A stretch of 64,000 bases of DNA, from positions 14,121,338 to 14,185,337 of the forward strand of contig NC_092028.1 of the NCBI RefSeq assembly GCF_042242105.1, read 5' to 3'. The notes beneath the pieces are model-generated. The model had not been told where the DNA came from and did not search any database. It was given only the letters and a program-made list of their open reading frames with translations. The position numbers and the translations under genes were made by a program. The DNA comes from Pempheris klunzingeri. Taxonomy: Eukaryota > Chordata > Actinopteri > Acropomatiformes > Pempheridae. This document shows positions 20,099-31,529 of this stretch, in pieces; positions within the stretch are counted from its first letter, which is position 1; every line of letters begins with the position of its first letter.

Positions 20099-22984
20099 TT
20101 CATTCATTCATTCATTCATTTTCAACCGTTTATCCGGGGTCGGGTCGCGGGGGCAGCAGTTTTAGCAGAGATGCCCAAACTTCCCGGGCCCCAGACACCT
20201 CCTCCAGCTCATCCGGTGGGACCCCAGGCCAGCCGAGAGACGTAGTCCCTCCAGCGTGTCCTGGGTCTTCCCCGGGGCCTCCTTCCGGTGGGACATGCCC
20301 GGAAAACCTCCCCAGGGAGGCGTCCAGGAGGCATCCGAAACAGATGCCCGAGCCACCTCAGCTGGCTCCTCTCGATGTGGAGAAGCAACGGCTCTACTCC
20401 GAGCCCCTCCCGGATGATCGAACTCCTCACCCTATCTCTAAGGGTGAGTCCGGCCACCCTGCGGAGGAAACTCATTTCGGCCGCTTGTATCCGAGATCTT
20501 GTTCTTTCGGTCATGACCCAAAGTTCATGACCATAGGTGAGGGTAGGAACGTAGATCGACCGGTAAATCGAGAGCTTTGCCTTTTGGCTCAGCTCCCTCT
20601 TCACCACGACGGACCGATACAGCGACTGCATTACTGCAGACGCTGCACCGATCCGCCTGTCGATCTCATGCTCCATCCTTCCCCCACTCGTGAACAAGAC
20701 CCAGAGATACTTGAACTCCTCCACTTGAGGCAAGGACTCTCCACCGACCCGGAGATGGCAAACCACCTTTTTCCGGTCGAGAACCATGGCCTCGGACTTG
20801 GAGGTGCTGATTCTCATCCCAGCCGTTTCGCACTCGGCTGCAAACCGCCCCAGTGCACACTGGAGGTCTCGGCCTGACGAAGCCAACATGACAACATCAT
20901 CCGCAAAAAGCAGAGATGCTATCATGCGGTCCCCAAACCGGACCCCCTCCGGCCCCTGGCTGCGCCTAGAAATTCTGTCCATAAAAATAATGAACAGAAC
21001 CGGTGACAAAGGGCAGCCCTGCCGGAGTCCAACATGCACCGGGAACAGGTCTGACTTACTGCCGGCAATGCGAACCAGACTCCTACTCCGGTCGTACAGG
21101 GACCGGACAGCCCTTAGCAAAGGGCCCCGGACCCCATACTCCCGAAGCACCCCCCCAAGATGCCACGAGGGACACGGTCGAATGCCTTCTCCAAGTCCAC
21201 AAAGCACATGTGGACAGGTTGGGCAAACTCCCATGAACCCTCGAGCACCCGATGGAGAGTGTGGAGCTGGTCCAGTGTTCCGCGACCAGGACGGAACCCG
21301 CATTGTTCCTCCTGAATCCGAGGTTCGACTATCGGCCGTATCCTCCTCTCCAGTACCCTGGAATAAACTTTCCCGGGGAGGCTGAGGAGTGTGATCCCCC
21401 TATAGCTGGAACACATCCTCCGGTCGCCCATCTTAAAAAGAGGGACCACCACCCCGGTCTGCCATTCCAGAGGCACTGTCCCCGACCGCCAGGCGATGTT
21501 ACAGAGACCTGTCAACCAAGACAGTCCCTGTACATCCAGAGACTTGAGGTATTCAGGGCGGATCTCGTCCACCCCTGGTGCCTTGCCACCGAGGAGCTTT
21601 CTGACCACCTCGGCGACTTCGGCTTGGGTGATGAACGAGTCCACTTCTGAATCCCCAGCCTCTGCCTCCTCAATGGAAGACCTGGCGGTGGGATTGAGGA
21701 GATCCTCGAAGTATTCCTTCCACCGCCCGACGACATCCCCAGTCGAGGTCAACAGCTCCCCACCCTCACTGTAAACAGTGTTGGTGGGGTCCTGCTTCCC
21801 CCTCCTGAGGCGCCGGACGGTTTGCCAGAATTTCCTCGAGGCCGACCGGTAGTCCTCCTCCATGGCCTCCCCGAACTCCTCCCAGGCCCGAGTTTTTGCC
21901 TCCACAACCACCCGGGCTGCAGCACGCTTGGCCTGCCGGTACATGTCAGCTGCCTCAGGAGTTCCACGAGCCAATAAGGCCCGGTAGGACTCCTTCTTCA
22001 GCTTGACGGCATCCCTTACTTCCAGTGTCCACCACCGGGTTCGGGGATTGCCGCCACGACAGGCACCAGAGACCTTACGGCCACAGCTCCGAGCGGCCAC
22101 GCCGACAATGGAGGTGGAGAACATGGTCCACTCGGACTCAATATCTCCAGCCTCCCCCGGGATCTGTGAGAAGCTCTCCCGGAGGTGGGAGTTGAAAACC
22201 GCAGCGACAGCGGGTTCCGCCAGACGTTCCCAACAGACCCTCACGATACGCTTGGGCCTGCCGAGTCTCTCCGGCTTCCTCCCCTGCCAGCGGATCCAAC
22301 TCACCACCAGGTGGTGATCAGTTGACAGCTCAGCCCCTCTCTTCACCCGAGTGTCCAGAACACACGGACGGAGGTCAGATGACACGACAACGAAGTCGAT
22401 CATCGACCTCCGGCCTAGGACGTCCTGGTGCCACGTGCACCGATGGACGCCCTTGTGCTCGAACATGGTGTTCGTTATGGACAGTCTGTGACTAGCACAG
22501 AAGTCCAACAACAGAACACCACTCGGGTTCAGATCGGGGAGGCCGTTCCTCCCAATCACGCCTCTCCAGGTCTCACTGTCGCTGCCCACGTGGGCGTTGA
22601 AGTCCCCCAGTAGAACAATGGAGTCCCCAGTCGGCGCACCATCCAGCACCCCTCCCAGGGACTCCAAGAAGGCCGGGTACTCTGCACTGCTATTCGGCCC
22701 ATAGGCCGAAACCACAGTGAGAGACCTGTCCCCGACCCGAAGGCGCAGGGACGCGACCCTCTCGCTCACCGGGGTAAACTCCAACACATGGCGGCTGAGC
22801 TGTGGGGCTATAAGCAAGCCCACACCAGCCCGCCGCCGCACACCGCGGGCAACACCAGAGAAATGGAGAGTCCAGCCCCTCTCGAGGAGCTGGGTTCCAG
22901 AGCCCAAGCTGTGAGTGGAGGTGAGCCCGACTATATCTAGCCGGTACCTCTCAACCTAACGCACAAGCTCCGGCTCCAGCTCCA
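20099..22984 (-). mobile_element. RTE-clade LINE, Rex3-like, 5'-truncated
   Basis: Read on the minus strand, the element has an apurinic endonuclease domain ([17 protein letters not shown] near 22600, [17 protein letters not shown]) and a reverse transcriptase ([32 protein letters not shown] near 20900). A C-terminal WLGHLFRM...GRPRTRW region and a (GAAT)n-type 3' tail (20099-20120) follow. The first part of the endonuclease is missing. It is dead by an early TAG near 22949, a frameshift at the seven-C run 21150-21156 and another near 20220. No target-site duplication is visible. Flanks are B-downstream on the left and A-upstream on the right. Confidence 0.88.
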
Positions 22985-23139
22985 GAAAACATTTATGCTC
23001 TGGTTTCACCAAACAGTAACTGACAGTTAAATCCAGTTCCTCCCTGTGAGGAGGAGTCAATGCAAAACTCAGATGTCTTCCACCTCTACTTATCTGACTG
23101 CAGAGAGGATGACAGAGAACAGTGGACACACAGTTGAAC
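22985..23139 (+). promoter_or_regulatory. A promoter
   Basis: Octamer-like ATGCAAAA 23060-23067, preceded by the CTCCCTGTGAGGAG motif that marks most A promoters. The LINE junction is at the left edge, 75 bases before the octamer. Confidence 0.75.
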
Positions 23140-23582
23140 ATGATGGACTGTAGGACAGGACTGCTGCTCTTAACTATCTGCTGGGCAGGTGAAGATATCC
23201 ACAGACCTAAACCTTACACAGTTTATATTTGTGTCACCAGCATATTTCACTTGATGTGTATTCATTCTCTTGACAGGTGTTGATGGTCAGACTCTGACTG
23301 AATCTGAACCAGCTGTTAAAAGGCCTGGAGAATCCCACAAATTGACCTGTACAGCCTCTGGATTCACATTCAGTGACTACTGGATGCACTGGGTCAGACA
23401 GGCTCCTGGAAAAGGACTGGAGTGGGTCGCTTTCATCAACAGTGGCAGTAGCAGCAAATCCTACTCTCAGTCAGTTCAAGGCCGCTTCACCATCTCCAGA
23501 GACAACAGCAGACAGCAGGTGTATCTGCAGATGAACAGCCTGAAGACTGAAGATTCTGCTGTTTATTATTGTGCCAGAGACT
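23140..23582 (+). CDS. IGHV: IGHV family A V gene, intact
   Basis: Leader 23140-23188, intron 88 bases, V exon 23277-23582. CDR1 GFTFSDYW with MHWVRQ, CDR2 [10 protein letters not shown]2 end EWVAF, V end CARDS. The RSS is CACAGTG (23583-23589), 23 bp with one substitution (GTTGATTG for GTTGGTTG), ACAAAATCC (23613-23621). The gene and its 3' flank pair with the gene at 57864 and its flank, a duplication of about 2.3 kb. Confidence 0.96.
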
Positions 23583-23621
23583 CACAGTGACTGGAGTTGA
23601 TTGAGCAGCTGTACAAAATCC

Positions 23622-25742
23622 TACACTCATTATCACTGGGCTGATAAACACACACTAACTCATGGGATTGTCTTTTCTTTGAGCATCAGGAAATTACATA
23701 TGTGGTCAATTTATGTGAAACAAAATTCAGAATCAGCCAGGAGGAGGTCAACATTTAGACTCAGACCAAAATACATTAATTGCACCAAAGCACTGATCCT
23801 GATACAAATATATGAAGAAAAGTATTTTAACGTCATAGAGAGAAAAATCCTAAATATTTTTCAAAGCTCTGATCAGGCTGCATCACTGGGACTATACCAA
23901 ATATAAAAGATAACAATAAAAAAATGTTCAATAGGATAGTCTTACATAACTACTTCTTCTGTTTATCCCCAACAGCAAATTATCACATAATGAACCATAA
24001 CAGCTTCATTTATAATGATGACAGGAAGATACGTTGATTTCCAGACAGTAAATCATGTTTGTTCTTTTCAGATTCAGTATTTACCCCAAAGAAAGTCAGC
24101 AGGCAGCTGTTGGTTCATGTAGATTATTATTCAGTCATAACCTGTGTTACATTAGAATTGAATATTACAACAAAATGTCTTCAATGTTAATTAGAACTTT
24201 GAATCATAAAGTGTCTCATATGTTTCTCAAACGTTTTACAGGTCAGTCTGACCTGACAGACTGGTGTCTCCTCTATTGTTTTAAGAAGCAGATGTAATAT
24301 CTTGATTGTAAGAAACAGAAAGTTCTTTTTTTCTAAACATATTCCTGCTAGATACATGCCTACGCAGACAACGCTGATGGCTGTTGGAGACTGACGCACG
24401 GACCTAGTGTCCAGTCAAACAATGGTTACGTGTGATACTGTGATAGTCTACCCTTTAAAATCTGTTGGAAAACCCAGTTCTTGACTCCTCTGGCCAGAAC
24501 CTCCCCCCAAGGTCTGCCATGAGCCCAGCGCTGTATGGCATTATATTTCACCTGTGAATCTGAATTAAAGGCGCTTCTGAGACCCGACTGAAACCTCCGG
24601 CTGATCTGTGAATAATCTCCGGCTGTCCATTAAAAGAATGCAAGTGTTTCTTCACCTGCCTGAATACAAAAGATGGATTTAAAGGAATAGTTCAGGATTT
24701 TAGGAAAAAACATGAATTTGTTGTGCTTGTATCTCTGATGTCTGTATGAGGCTAGCTCAAAACTAGAAACATTGAATGGATTTTACACCTTGTTTTTTGT
24801 AAGGATTGAAAATATGAGATGTGATGGGTTTAAGGAATAGTTCAACATTTAATAATTTGGTTATTTTTAGATGAGATGATTGATACCACTCTCATGTCTG
24901 TGCATTAAATATGCTGCTACAGCCTGCAGCCGGTTAGCATACAGTCTATACTGGCTAGCTTTGCTTAACATGAACACCGTTAACAGGGAGAAACAGGTAG
25001 TATGGCTCTGTCTTTACGTAGCAAATTCTACCTTCCAGCACCTTTACAAGCAGAGAGTTGCCAAACAACCAGCAAAGAGACCAGGAAGTAACTTGTCCCA
25101 GCCAAGACATAAACATTTCCAATTGGCAAAGATGTGTACTATTTCCTCCTCGGGGGCAATGACTTCCTGTGGTCTCCACCATACGGTTGACAGGGAACTG
25201 CCACAGACACCAACAATAACAATAAACAGTGGTCAAGTTCCAATAATGCTTTTATGGACAAAGATTTAATATTATTACTTCATCCAGACAGCTCTGGTGT
25301 TCTCCCGTGTGCAGGTGATTGAGACTGGGAGCAATGAACATTCTGTCGCTGAATGTAAATGTAAATCTGTTCGTCAGGCTCATCAAAAGGAACTTTTGGT
25401 ATCCGGTCATGTGAACTTCTGTGGGTCACAGTTGGGTCAGGGGATCACCCTGTTGTTGTTTTCTATTAAAATGGTTGTAAAACTGATGAAGTATTGTCAG
25501 AGTCTTTACACGACTGTTTAATAACCTACTTAAATAATGTTTAAATCAACCTATTGCACAGACGCTTGGAGGAAGGACTCATGTACAGAAAACATTTATG
25601 CTCTGGTTTCACCAAACAGTAACTGAGAGTCAAATCCAGTTCCTCCCTGTGAGGAGGAGTCAATGCAAAACTCAGATGTCTTCCACCTCTACTTATCTGA
25701 CTGCAGAGAGAATGACAGAGAACAGTGGACACACAGTTGAAC
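23622..25742 (+). other. A-to-A spacer with interspersed repeats and A promoter
   Basis: No V gene or fragment. The paralogous spacer is 58340-59913. This copy carries about 510 extra bases at 24144-24654 that are absent there, bounded by CCTG on both sides. Octamer-like ATGCAAAA is at 25663-25670. Confidence 0.65.
24676..25060 (+). repeat. Interspersed repeat, two related units (MITE-like)
   Basis: Two units begin AAAGGAATAGTTCA and AAGGAATAGTTCAAC (24680 and 24833). They continue with GATTGATACCACTCTCATGT, CAGCCGGTTAGCATAC and a CCAGCACCTTTACAAGC end. This is the pattern of a non-autonomous repeat that is common in percomorph fish. The copy at 58850-59225 is the same insertion, duplicated. 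Confidence 0.55.
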
Positions 25743-26188
25743 ATGATGGACTGTAGGACAGGACTGCTGCTCTTAACTATCTGCTGGGCAGGTGAAGATA
25801 TCCACAGACCTAAACCTTACACAGTTTATATTTGTGTCAACAGCATATTTCACTTGATGTGTATTCATTCTCTTGACAGGTGTTGATGGTCAGACTCTGA
25901 CTGAATCTGAACCAGCTGTTAAAAGGCCTGGAGAATCCCACAAATTGACCTGTACAGCCTCTGGATTCACATTCAGTGACAACCATATGAGTTGGATCAG
26001 ACAGGCTCCTGGAAAAGGACTGGAGTGGATTGCCTGGATTCACAGTGGCAGTGGTAGCAGCATCCACTACTCTCAGTCAGTCCAAGGCCGCTTCACCATC
26101 TCCAGAGACAACAGCAGACAGCAGGTGTATCTGCAGATGAACAGCCTGAAGACTGAAGATTCTGCTGTTTATTATTGTGCCAGAGACT
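25743..26188 (+). CDS. IGHV: IGHV A/F mosaic V gene, 22-bp RSS spacer
   Basis: Leader 25743-25791, intron 88 bases, V exon 25880-26188. CDR1 GFTFSDNH with MSWIRQ, CDR2 IHSGSGSSI (one codon longer than most A). The body is family A, but from the heptamer on it matches the F gene at 40785: CACAGTG (26189-26195), then ACACAGGAGGGAGC..., with a spacer of only 22 bases and nonamer ACAAAAACC (26218-26226). Both heptamer and nonamer are good. A 22-bp spacer is normally tolerated. Confidence 0.95.
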
Positions 26189-26226
26189 CACAGTGACACA
26201 GGAGGGAGCAACGCTGTACAAAAACC

Positions 26227-26608
26227 TAAAATGTCAAAACAAGTCAAAACTTGGGCTTCAGCTTCAGCTCAACATCATCAGCACACTCACAGAAACACTC
26301 TTAATAAAACTGCTCTTTAGACAAGTTTTTGTGTGGCTCTGGCTTTTGGGGAGCAATAAATATTCTGTTAAGTGAGAATATGAATGCACCAAAAAAAAAC
26401 CTTTAGATTTCAATTTAGTAAATGTTCACAACACAATTCCAAGCTATGACTACTTGTGACACAACAGTCCATCCTTCTTTTATACCCCATCAGTGTCCTT
26501 CTCTATGCAAAGTGAACTTCCTCACAGTCTGCTATAAAGACTTGGTATCATGCTGTCAGTAGCAGCAGAAGAAGAGAAGCTCCCATCAGATCACCTTCAG
26601 TACCAACA
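26227..26608 (+). promoter_or_regulatory. Spacer with variant B promoter
   Basis: F-type downstream flank, then a B-subtype promoter with ATGCAAAG (26505-26512) and TATAAAG (26533-26539). It differs from the main B promoter but matches the promoter relic near 41520-41590. Confidence 0.72.
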
Positions 26609-27050
26609 ATGTTGTCTGTAGCTCTGCTGCTGCTGCTGGCTGCTGGATCCTGTGAGTCTCACTGAGGCAGAGACACTGACAGTATGATCACAGCACGCTG
26701 ACTGTTCACTGTTATCAGTGATTCAATATTCACCATGTTTTCCTCCACAGGTGTCAAGTGTGAACAGTTGACACAGCCAGCCTCTGTGACTGTGCAGCCT
26801 GGTCAGAGTCTGACCATCACCTGTCAGGTCTCTTATTCTTTGAGTGGCTACTACACAGCTTGGATCAGACAGCCTGCAGGGAAAGGACTGGAGTGGATTG
26901 GAAGGCAATGTGCTGGCTGCACAGCATCCTACAAAGATTCATGAAAGAACAAGTTCAGTATCAACTTAGACTCTTCCAGCAAAACAGCGACTCTAAACGG
27001 ACAGAATGTGCAGCCTGAAGACTCTGCTGTGTATTACTGTGCCAGAGACC
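26609..27050 (+). pseudogene. IGHV: IGHV family B subtype, nonsense codon in FR3
   Basis: Leader 26609-26651 (MLSVALLLLLAAGS) is distinct from other B leaders. Intron 99 bases, V exon 26751-27050. TGA at 26942-26944 replaces the CTA of DSLKN right after CDR2. Without it the frame would reach YYCARD. CDR1 is YSLSGYY. CDR2 (RQCAGCT) holds two Cys, which could have formed a loop disulphide. The RSS is good: CACAGTA (27051-27057), 23 bp, ACAAAAACC (27081-27089). Confidence 0.94.
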
Positions 27051-27089
27051 CACAGTAACACAAACCATCAGTAGACCTGAACAAAAACC

Positions 27090-28033
27090 CCTCAGAGCCT
27101 CAACACTTGTAGCATGAAGCCACCAGAGGAGGAGCCCTCAGACCACTAATGATTTCAGGACCTGTTCACTGTTAAAGAGACAAACAGACATCTAGAAATG
27201 AAAAAGTAAAAGGAATATAACATTGTTCACTATAATATATATTAATGATAATAACATTATTATCAAATATACTATCTAGTGGCAACATTTTCTAAAAAGT
27301 CTCTTCTTTGTCTGACTCTCAGTATTTATGTAAATTATTAACAGCATTATTTCAGCTCACAGCAGTGTTTAAAAAAGCTTTTCATCTGACAAGAAATGAA
27401 ACATAACACTAATCTACCTGCAGACAGGATGAGAAACCTTTTAGTTGTTGCTTTAATTTTGGTTTTACACAAAGTAACATATTTATACGTGGTTCCACTC
27501 AATTTATTTTTATTGACTGAAAAACACAGGTATTCATGGCTGCTTTGTACCAACTGGTCATATGTTTTTTCTGAATTTGTTTTTAGTTTACTGCTTAAGT
27601 CACTTATTAATGGGGATTTTGCCCCTTGATGTCATGAAAAGATGCGACTTAGGAACACTTTGTCATAAAATAAAGAGTATAACATTTGTTAAAGTGATAA
27701 TTGTTGTTTTTTTTCTATTAAAATGTATCTTAAAATTGATGAACTATTGTCAGAGTCTTTACATGATGCAGGCTGTGCTTAATAAATAAATGAAATAAAT
27801 CATTTGTAAACTTTTTGCACAACTGATGCTGAAACATGCATGAAGGACTAGTGGAGGAAAGAATCATGTTCAGGAAAGATTTATTCTTTCACTTTCACCA
27901 AACAAAGACTGCCGTTCAAGTCAAATCCAGTTCCTCCCTGTGAGGAGGAGTCAATGCAAAACTCAGATGTCTTCCACCTCTACTTATCTGACTGCAGAGA
28001 GGATGACAGAGAACAGTGGACACACAGTTGAAC
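27090..28033 (+). other. B-to-A spacer with A promoter
   Basis: This is the long form of the B-to-A spacer, repeated at 46791, 54256, 56932 and 63426. Octamer-like ATGCAAAA is at 27954-27961. A hydrophobic reading frame near 27430-27630 is not conserved between copies, so I treat it as non-coding. Confidence 0.7.
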
Positions 28034-28474
28034 ATGATGGACTGTAGGACAGGACTGCTGCTCTTAACTATCTGCTGGGCAGGTGAAGATATCCACAGAC
28101 CTAAACCTTACACAGTTTATATTTGTGTCAACAGCATATTTCACTTGATGTGTATTCATTCTCTTGACAGGTGTTGATGGTCAGACTCTGACTGAATCTG
28201 GACCAGCTGTTAAAAGGCCTGGAGAATCCCACAAATTGACCTGTACAACCTCTGGATTCACATTCAGCAGCTACGCTATGAACTGGGTCAGACAGGCTCC
28301 TGGAAAAGGACTGGAGTGGATCGCTTTCATACACACATCCAGTAGTCATATCTATTACTCCCAGTCAGTCCAGGGTAGATTCACCATCTCCAGAGACGAC
28401 TCCAGCAGTAAACTCTATCTGCAGATGAACAGTCTGAAGACTGAGGACACAGCAGTGTATTACTGTGCCAGAGA
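28034..28474 (+). CDS. IGHV: IGHV A/D mosaic V gene, intact
   Basis: Leader 28034-28082, intron 88 bases, V exon 28171-28474. Family A up to GLEWIAF, family D from CDR2 (IHTSSSHI) through RDDSSSK and [15 protein letters not shown]1 GFTFSSYA. The RSS is D-type: CACAGTG (28475-28481), 23 bp, ACAAAAACT (28505-28513). It is the duplicate of the mosaic at 15032, with the same crossover and different CDRs. Two open copies suggest the hybrid works. Confidence 0.95.
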
Positions 28475-28513
28475 CACAGTGAGAGACAATAACAGGATAG
28501 TGTTACAAAAACT

Positions 28514-29556
28514 ACTTCCTCTATTTACCACCACCATTGGCAACATTCAGTTGTCTCACTATCGCTTGTTTTGTAAAACTGAGTGTGATTAATTATCACT
28601 GATTTAAATTCTGAGTAGTGACTGAATATTGAAGTCTTATTTTGTTTCATTTGACTCAATTTTAAAGTGATTTATGACTGACACAAATATAGTGGGAAAA
28701 GCAGAAAATCAGAAAATATGAAAATGTTATTCTGTGTTTTTTCCCTGGAAGTGATGTTAACAGACGTATAAAAAGACACATGTCTTCATAACGACATGCA
28801 TGAAGACCATACATGTGACACAAACATTTACATCTACAAATAAAAAGCTTCCACCTGATTTGCAGGTTGTACACAAAATTATGAAAATAGTTTTCCTGCA
28901 CATCAACAAATCTACAAAAACATCCAAAACTGCCAAAGAAAAAAAATGTTGTAATGTAGCTAATGCAGATGTGACAAAGAACTCTTTTCCAGCTGAACTC
29001 AGATCCATCAAGTCTCCTGCTTCTTTGAAATCTCATCTTAAAACTTTTGTCTTTTGTCTTCTTTTTATTTATACTACGTCTGTCCCTATCTTATTACATT
29101 TGTATTCTTTTTAATTCCTATGTGCTTATCTCTTTGATATTATTGTCATTTTATTTTATCTTTATTTTATTTATTTAACATTAAAAAGTTCTGCATCATA
29201 GGATATTCAGTTTTTGTACATAAACCGTCACTAATTTCATGATTTTTAAGACATATTTATACAGTAAATCATATCAAAGCAGCGCCACAGGTTTGTTAAA
29301 TTATCTATCTAGATGGTGAGTGTGTATAAGATCTTTCATAGAAATATGTTCTGTAAAAAATGCTTTAAAAAGGCATTCTCTACCAGTCGGCTCTAGAGGA
29401 CACAGTGTTAACACCTTCAGTTAATTCTAATGATATTCAAAAGATTATTCAACAACATGCAAATAAAGGGCACTCATAAGGAAGTGAAGTGTATTTCTCT
29501 GTGAGTGTCAGTGAGAGGACAGAAGAGCTCACATCAGTTCAGCTTCAACATCAACC
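28514..29556 (+). promoter_or_regulatory. Spacer with LINE fragment and C promoter
   Basis: Paralogue of 15512-16735. Perfect octamer ATGCAAAT at 29457-29464, 100 bases before the start codon. Confidence 0.72.
28950..29075 (+). mobile_element. LINE 3' coding fragment (L2/CR1-like), degraded
   Basis: Translates as NSFPAELRSIK then LKSHLKTFVF, like the last residues of L2/CR1-type reverse transcriptases. Same relic as at 16120. Only the tail is present, and the call rests on motif memory. Confidence 0.45.
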
Positions 29557-29909
29557 ATGTTCTCTGTAGCTCTGATGCTGCTGGTTTCCTTTTCCACAGG
29601 TGTGAACAGTATTGATCTCCTCCAGCCAGACTCAATGGCTGTTCAGCCTGGACAGTCTTTGACCATCACCTGTCAGGTGTCTGGTTATTCTCTGACTGAT
29701 GACAACTATGCAACAGGTTGGATCAGACAGCGTGAAAGAAAACAAATGGACTGGATTTCCCATCAGTGGGGTGGAGGTACGCTTCGTCAAAATGATGCTC
29801 TGAAGAACAAGTTCAGCTACAGCAGAGACACTTCTGCTCGAACAGTGACTCTAAAAGGACAGAATCTGCAGCCTGAAGACACAGCTGTTTATTACTGTGT
29901 CCGTCGGCC
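29557..29909 (+). CDS. IGHV: IGHV family C V gene with fused, intronless leader
   Basis: Same single-exon structure as at 16736: MFSVALMLLVSFSTG runs directly into VNSIDLLQPDSMAV, with the former intron tail as signal-peptide codons. CDR1 GYSLTDDNY, FR2 WIRQRERKQMDWI (Arg for Gly in the turn), CDR2 HQWGGGT, YYCVRR. The RSS is CACAGTG (29910-29916), 23 bp, ACAAATACT (29940-29948). The frame is intact. The Arg at the FR2 turn is unusual and may affect folding or VH-VL pairing. Confidence 0.95.
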
Positions 29910-29948
29910 CACAGTGATACAAACCACCAACAGACCTGCACAAATACT

Positions 29949-31050
29949 CATCAACCATGTGACTCAAATACACTCACATGTTCTAAACGTGAACATTATT
30001 CCATGTAGATCTAATGTGACTTCCACTGCAGCTGACATCTGTATCAAACAACTTTGCCTTAATATAAGAGCTTTAGGGAAGTAATGTTTCCTGTTTCTTG
30101 GGGTAGAAAATGACATCTGACAAAGCTCACTTCAACTGGAGCTTTATCTCTTCACAGATACACAAATAGGATCCATTTTCCTTTTGTAATTTCATCAGTA
30201 TTAAAAGAAAGTAGCGTTAAACTTTTACACCATCAGTTAAAGATTGACATTGTACTGAAGAAAGTAGCTGCCAGGACTTTGATGCTTCACAGTTTCCTCT
30301 GCTGTTTTAGAGATTCTCTGCTCATGGAAATGTATCTGTGTCACACGTTCCCTATTTAAACCTGTAGAGGGAGGTCTATGCAAACTCTTCCTCTCTTATA
30401 AACACATCATCAGTCACTTGTGGCACAAAACTGGGACAGTTTTTAACATTTTAGAAACACTGAGTCCAGAGAGCTCTGAACTACAGTGTTTATCACAGAA
30501 TGGACAATAAAAATTTGTAGTTACTATTCATGGTGAGAAAATGTATTCTGACTAAAATGTCCAACCTGTGATTTACCATTTATTAATTATTATTATTATT
30601 GTTATTATTGATAATAGGATGAATAGAGATTATTGTAGATGGTTTGGCTCATCTGCTGCCCAACATGCTTCCAGTGAGTAATGTGAAACAATGATGCCAA
30701 CAAACCAATTTTGAATAAACCTTGTTGGCAAATGAGCCAAATTTAGGAACTAAAATTAAAATGTTGAAGATGTATTAAAAGCAAGATGGGAAATTAGGTT
30801 GATTTTAATACTAAGTGACATTTTGCATAAAAGAAATGAAAACATGCCAAACACACTTTAAATTGACTGACTTAGAGGAATAAATCCTGAACAATGATTC
30901 AGCATTTTCACCAAACAAAGACTGAAAGCTAAGTCCAGTCTACTTCTCTCCTCCCTGTGAGGAGGAGTTAATGCAAAACTCAGATGTCTTCCACCTCTAC
31001 TTATCTGACTGCAGAGAGGATGACAGAGAACAGTGGACACACAGTTGAAC
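29949..31050 (+). other. Spacer with A promoter
   Basis: Paralogue of 17128-18263, with a shorter ATT tract near 30586. Octamer-like ATGCAAAA is at 30971-30978. Confidence 0.7.
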
Positions 31051-31490
31051 ATGATGGACTGTAGGACAGGACTGCTGCTCTTAACTATCTGCTGGGCAGG
31101 TGAAGATATCCACAGACCTAAACCTTACACAGTTTATATTTGTGTCACCAGCATATTTCACTTGATGTGTATTCATTCTCTTGACAGGTGTTGATGGTCA
31201 GACTCTGACTGAATCTGAACCAGCTGTTAAAAGGCCTGGAGAATCCCACAAATTGACCTGTACAACCTCTGGATTCACATTCAGCAGCCACTGGATGCAC
31301 TGGGTCAGACAGGCTCCTGGAAAAGGACTGGAGTGGATCGCTGCTGATGGTGGTGGTAGCAGCAAATACTACTCTCAGTCAGTCCAAGGCCGCTTCACCA
31401 TCTCCAGAGACAACAGCAGACAGCAAGTGTATCTGCAGATGAACAGCCTGAAGACTGAAGATTCTGCTGTTTATTATTGTGCCAGACACT
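31051..31490 (+). CDS. IGHV: IGHV family A V gene, intact
   Basis: Leader 31051-31099, intron 88 bases, V exon 31188-31490. CDR1 GFTFSSHW with MHWVRQ. CDR2 is glycine-rich and one codon short (DGGGSSK). V end CARHS. The RSS is CACAGTG (31491-31497), 23 bp, ACAAAATCC (31521-31529). It is the positional duplicate of the gene at 18264. Confidence 0.96.
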
Positions 31491-31529
31491 CACAGTGACT
31501 GGAGTTGGTTGAGCAGCTGTACAAAATCC

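Noticed and set aside
20288-22914. Several long + strand open frames
   Set aside because: They are antisense shadows of the minus-strand LINE, whose endonuclease and reverse-transcriptase motifs are clear.
27396-27789. Hydrophobic small-protein frames, repeated near 57226
   Set aside because: The sister spacers at 47090, 54560 and 63730 carry indels that break the frames, so they are not conserved as protein.
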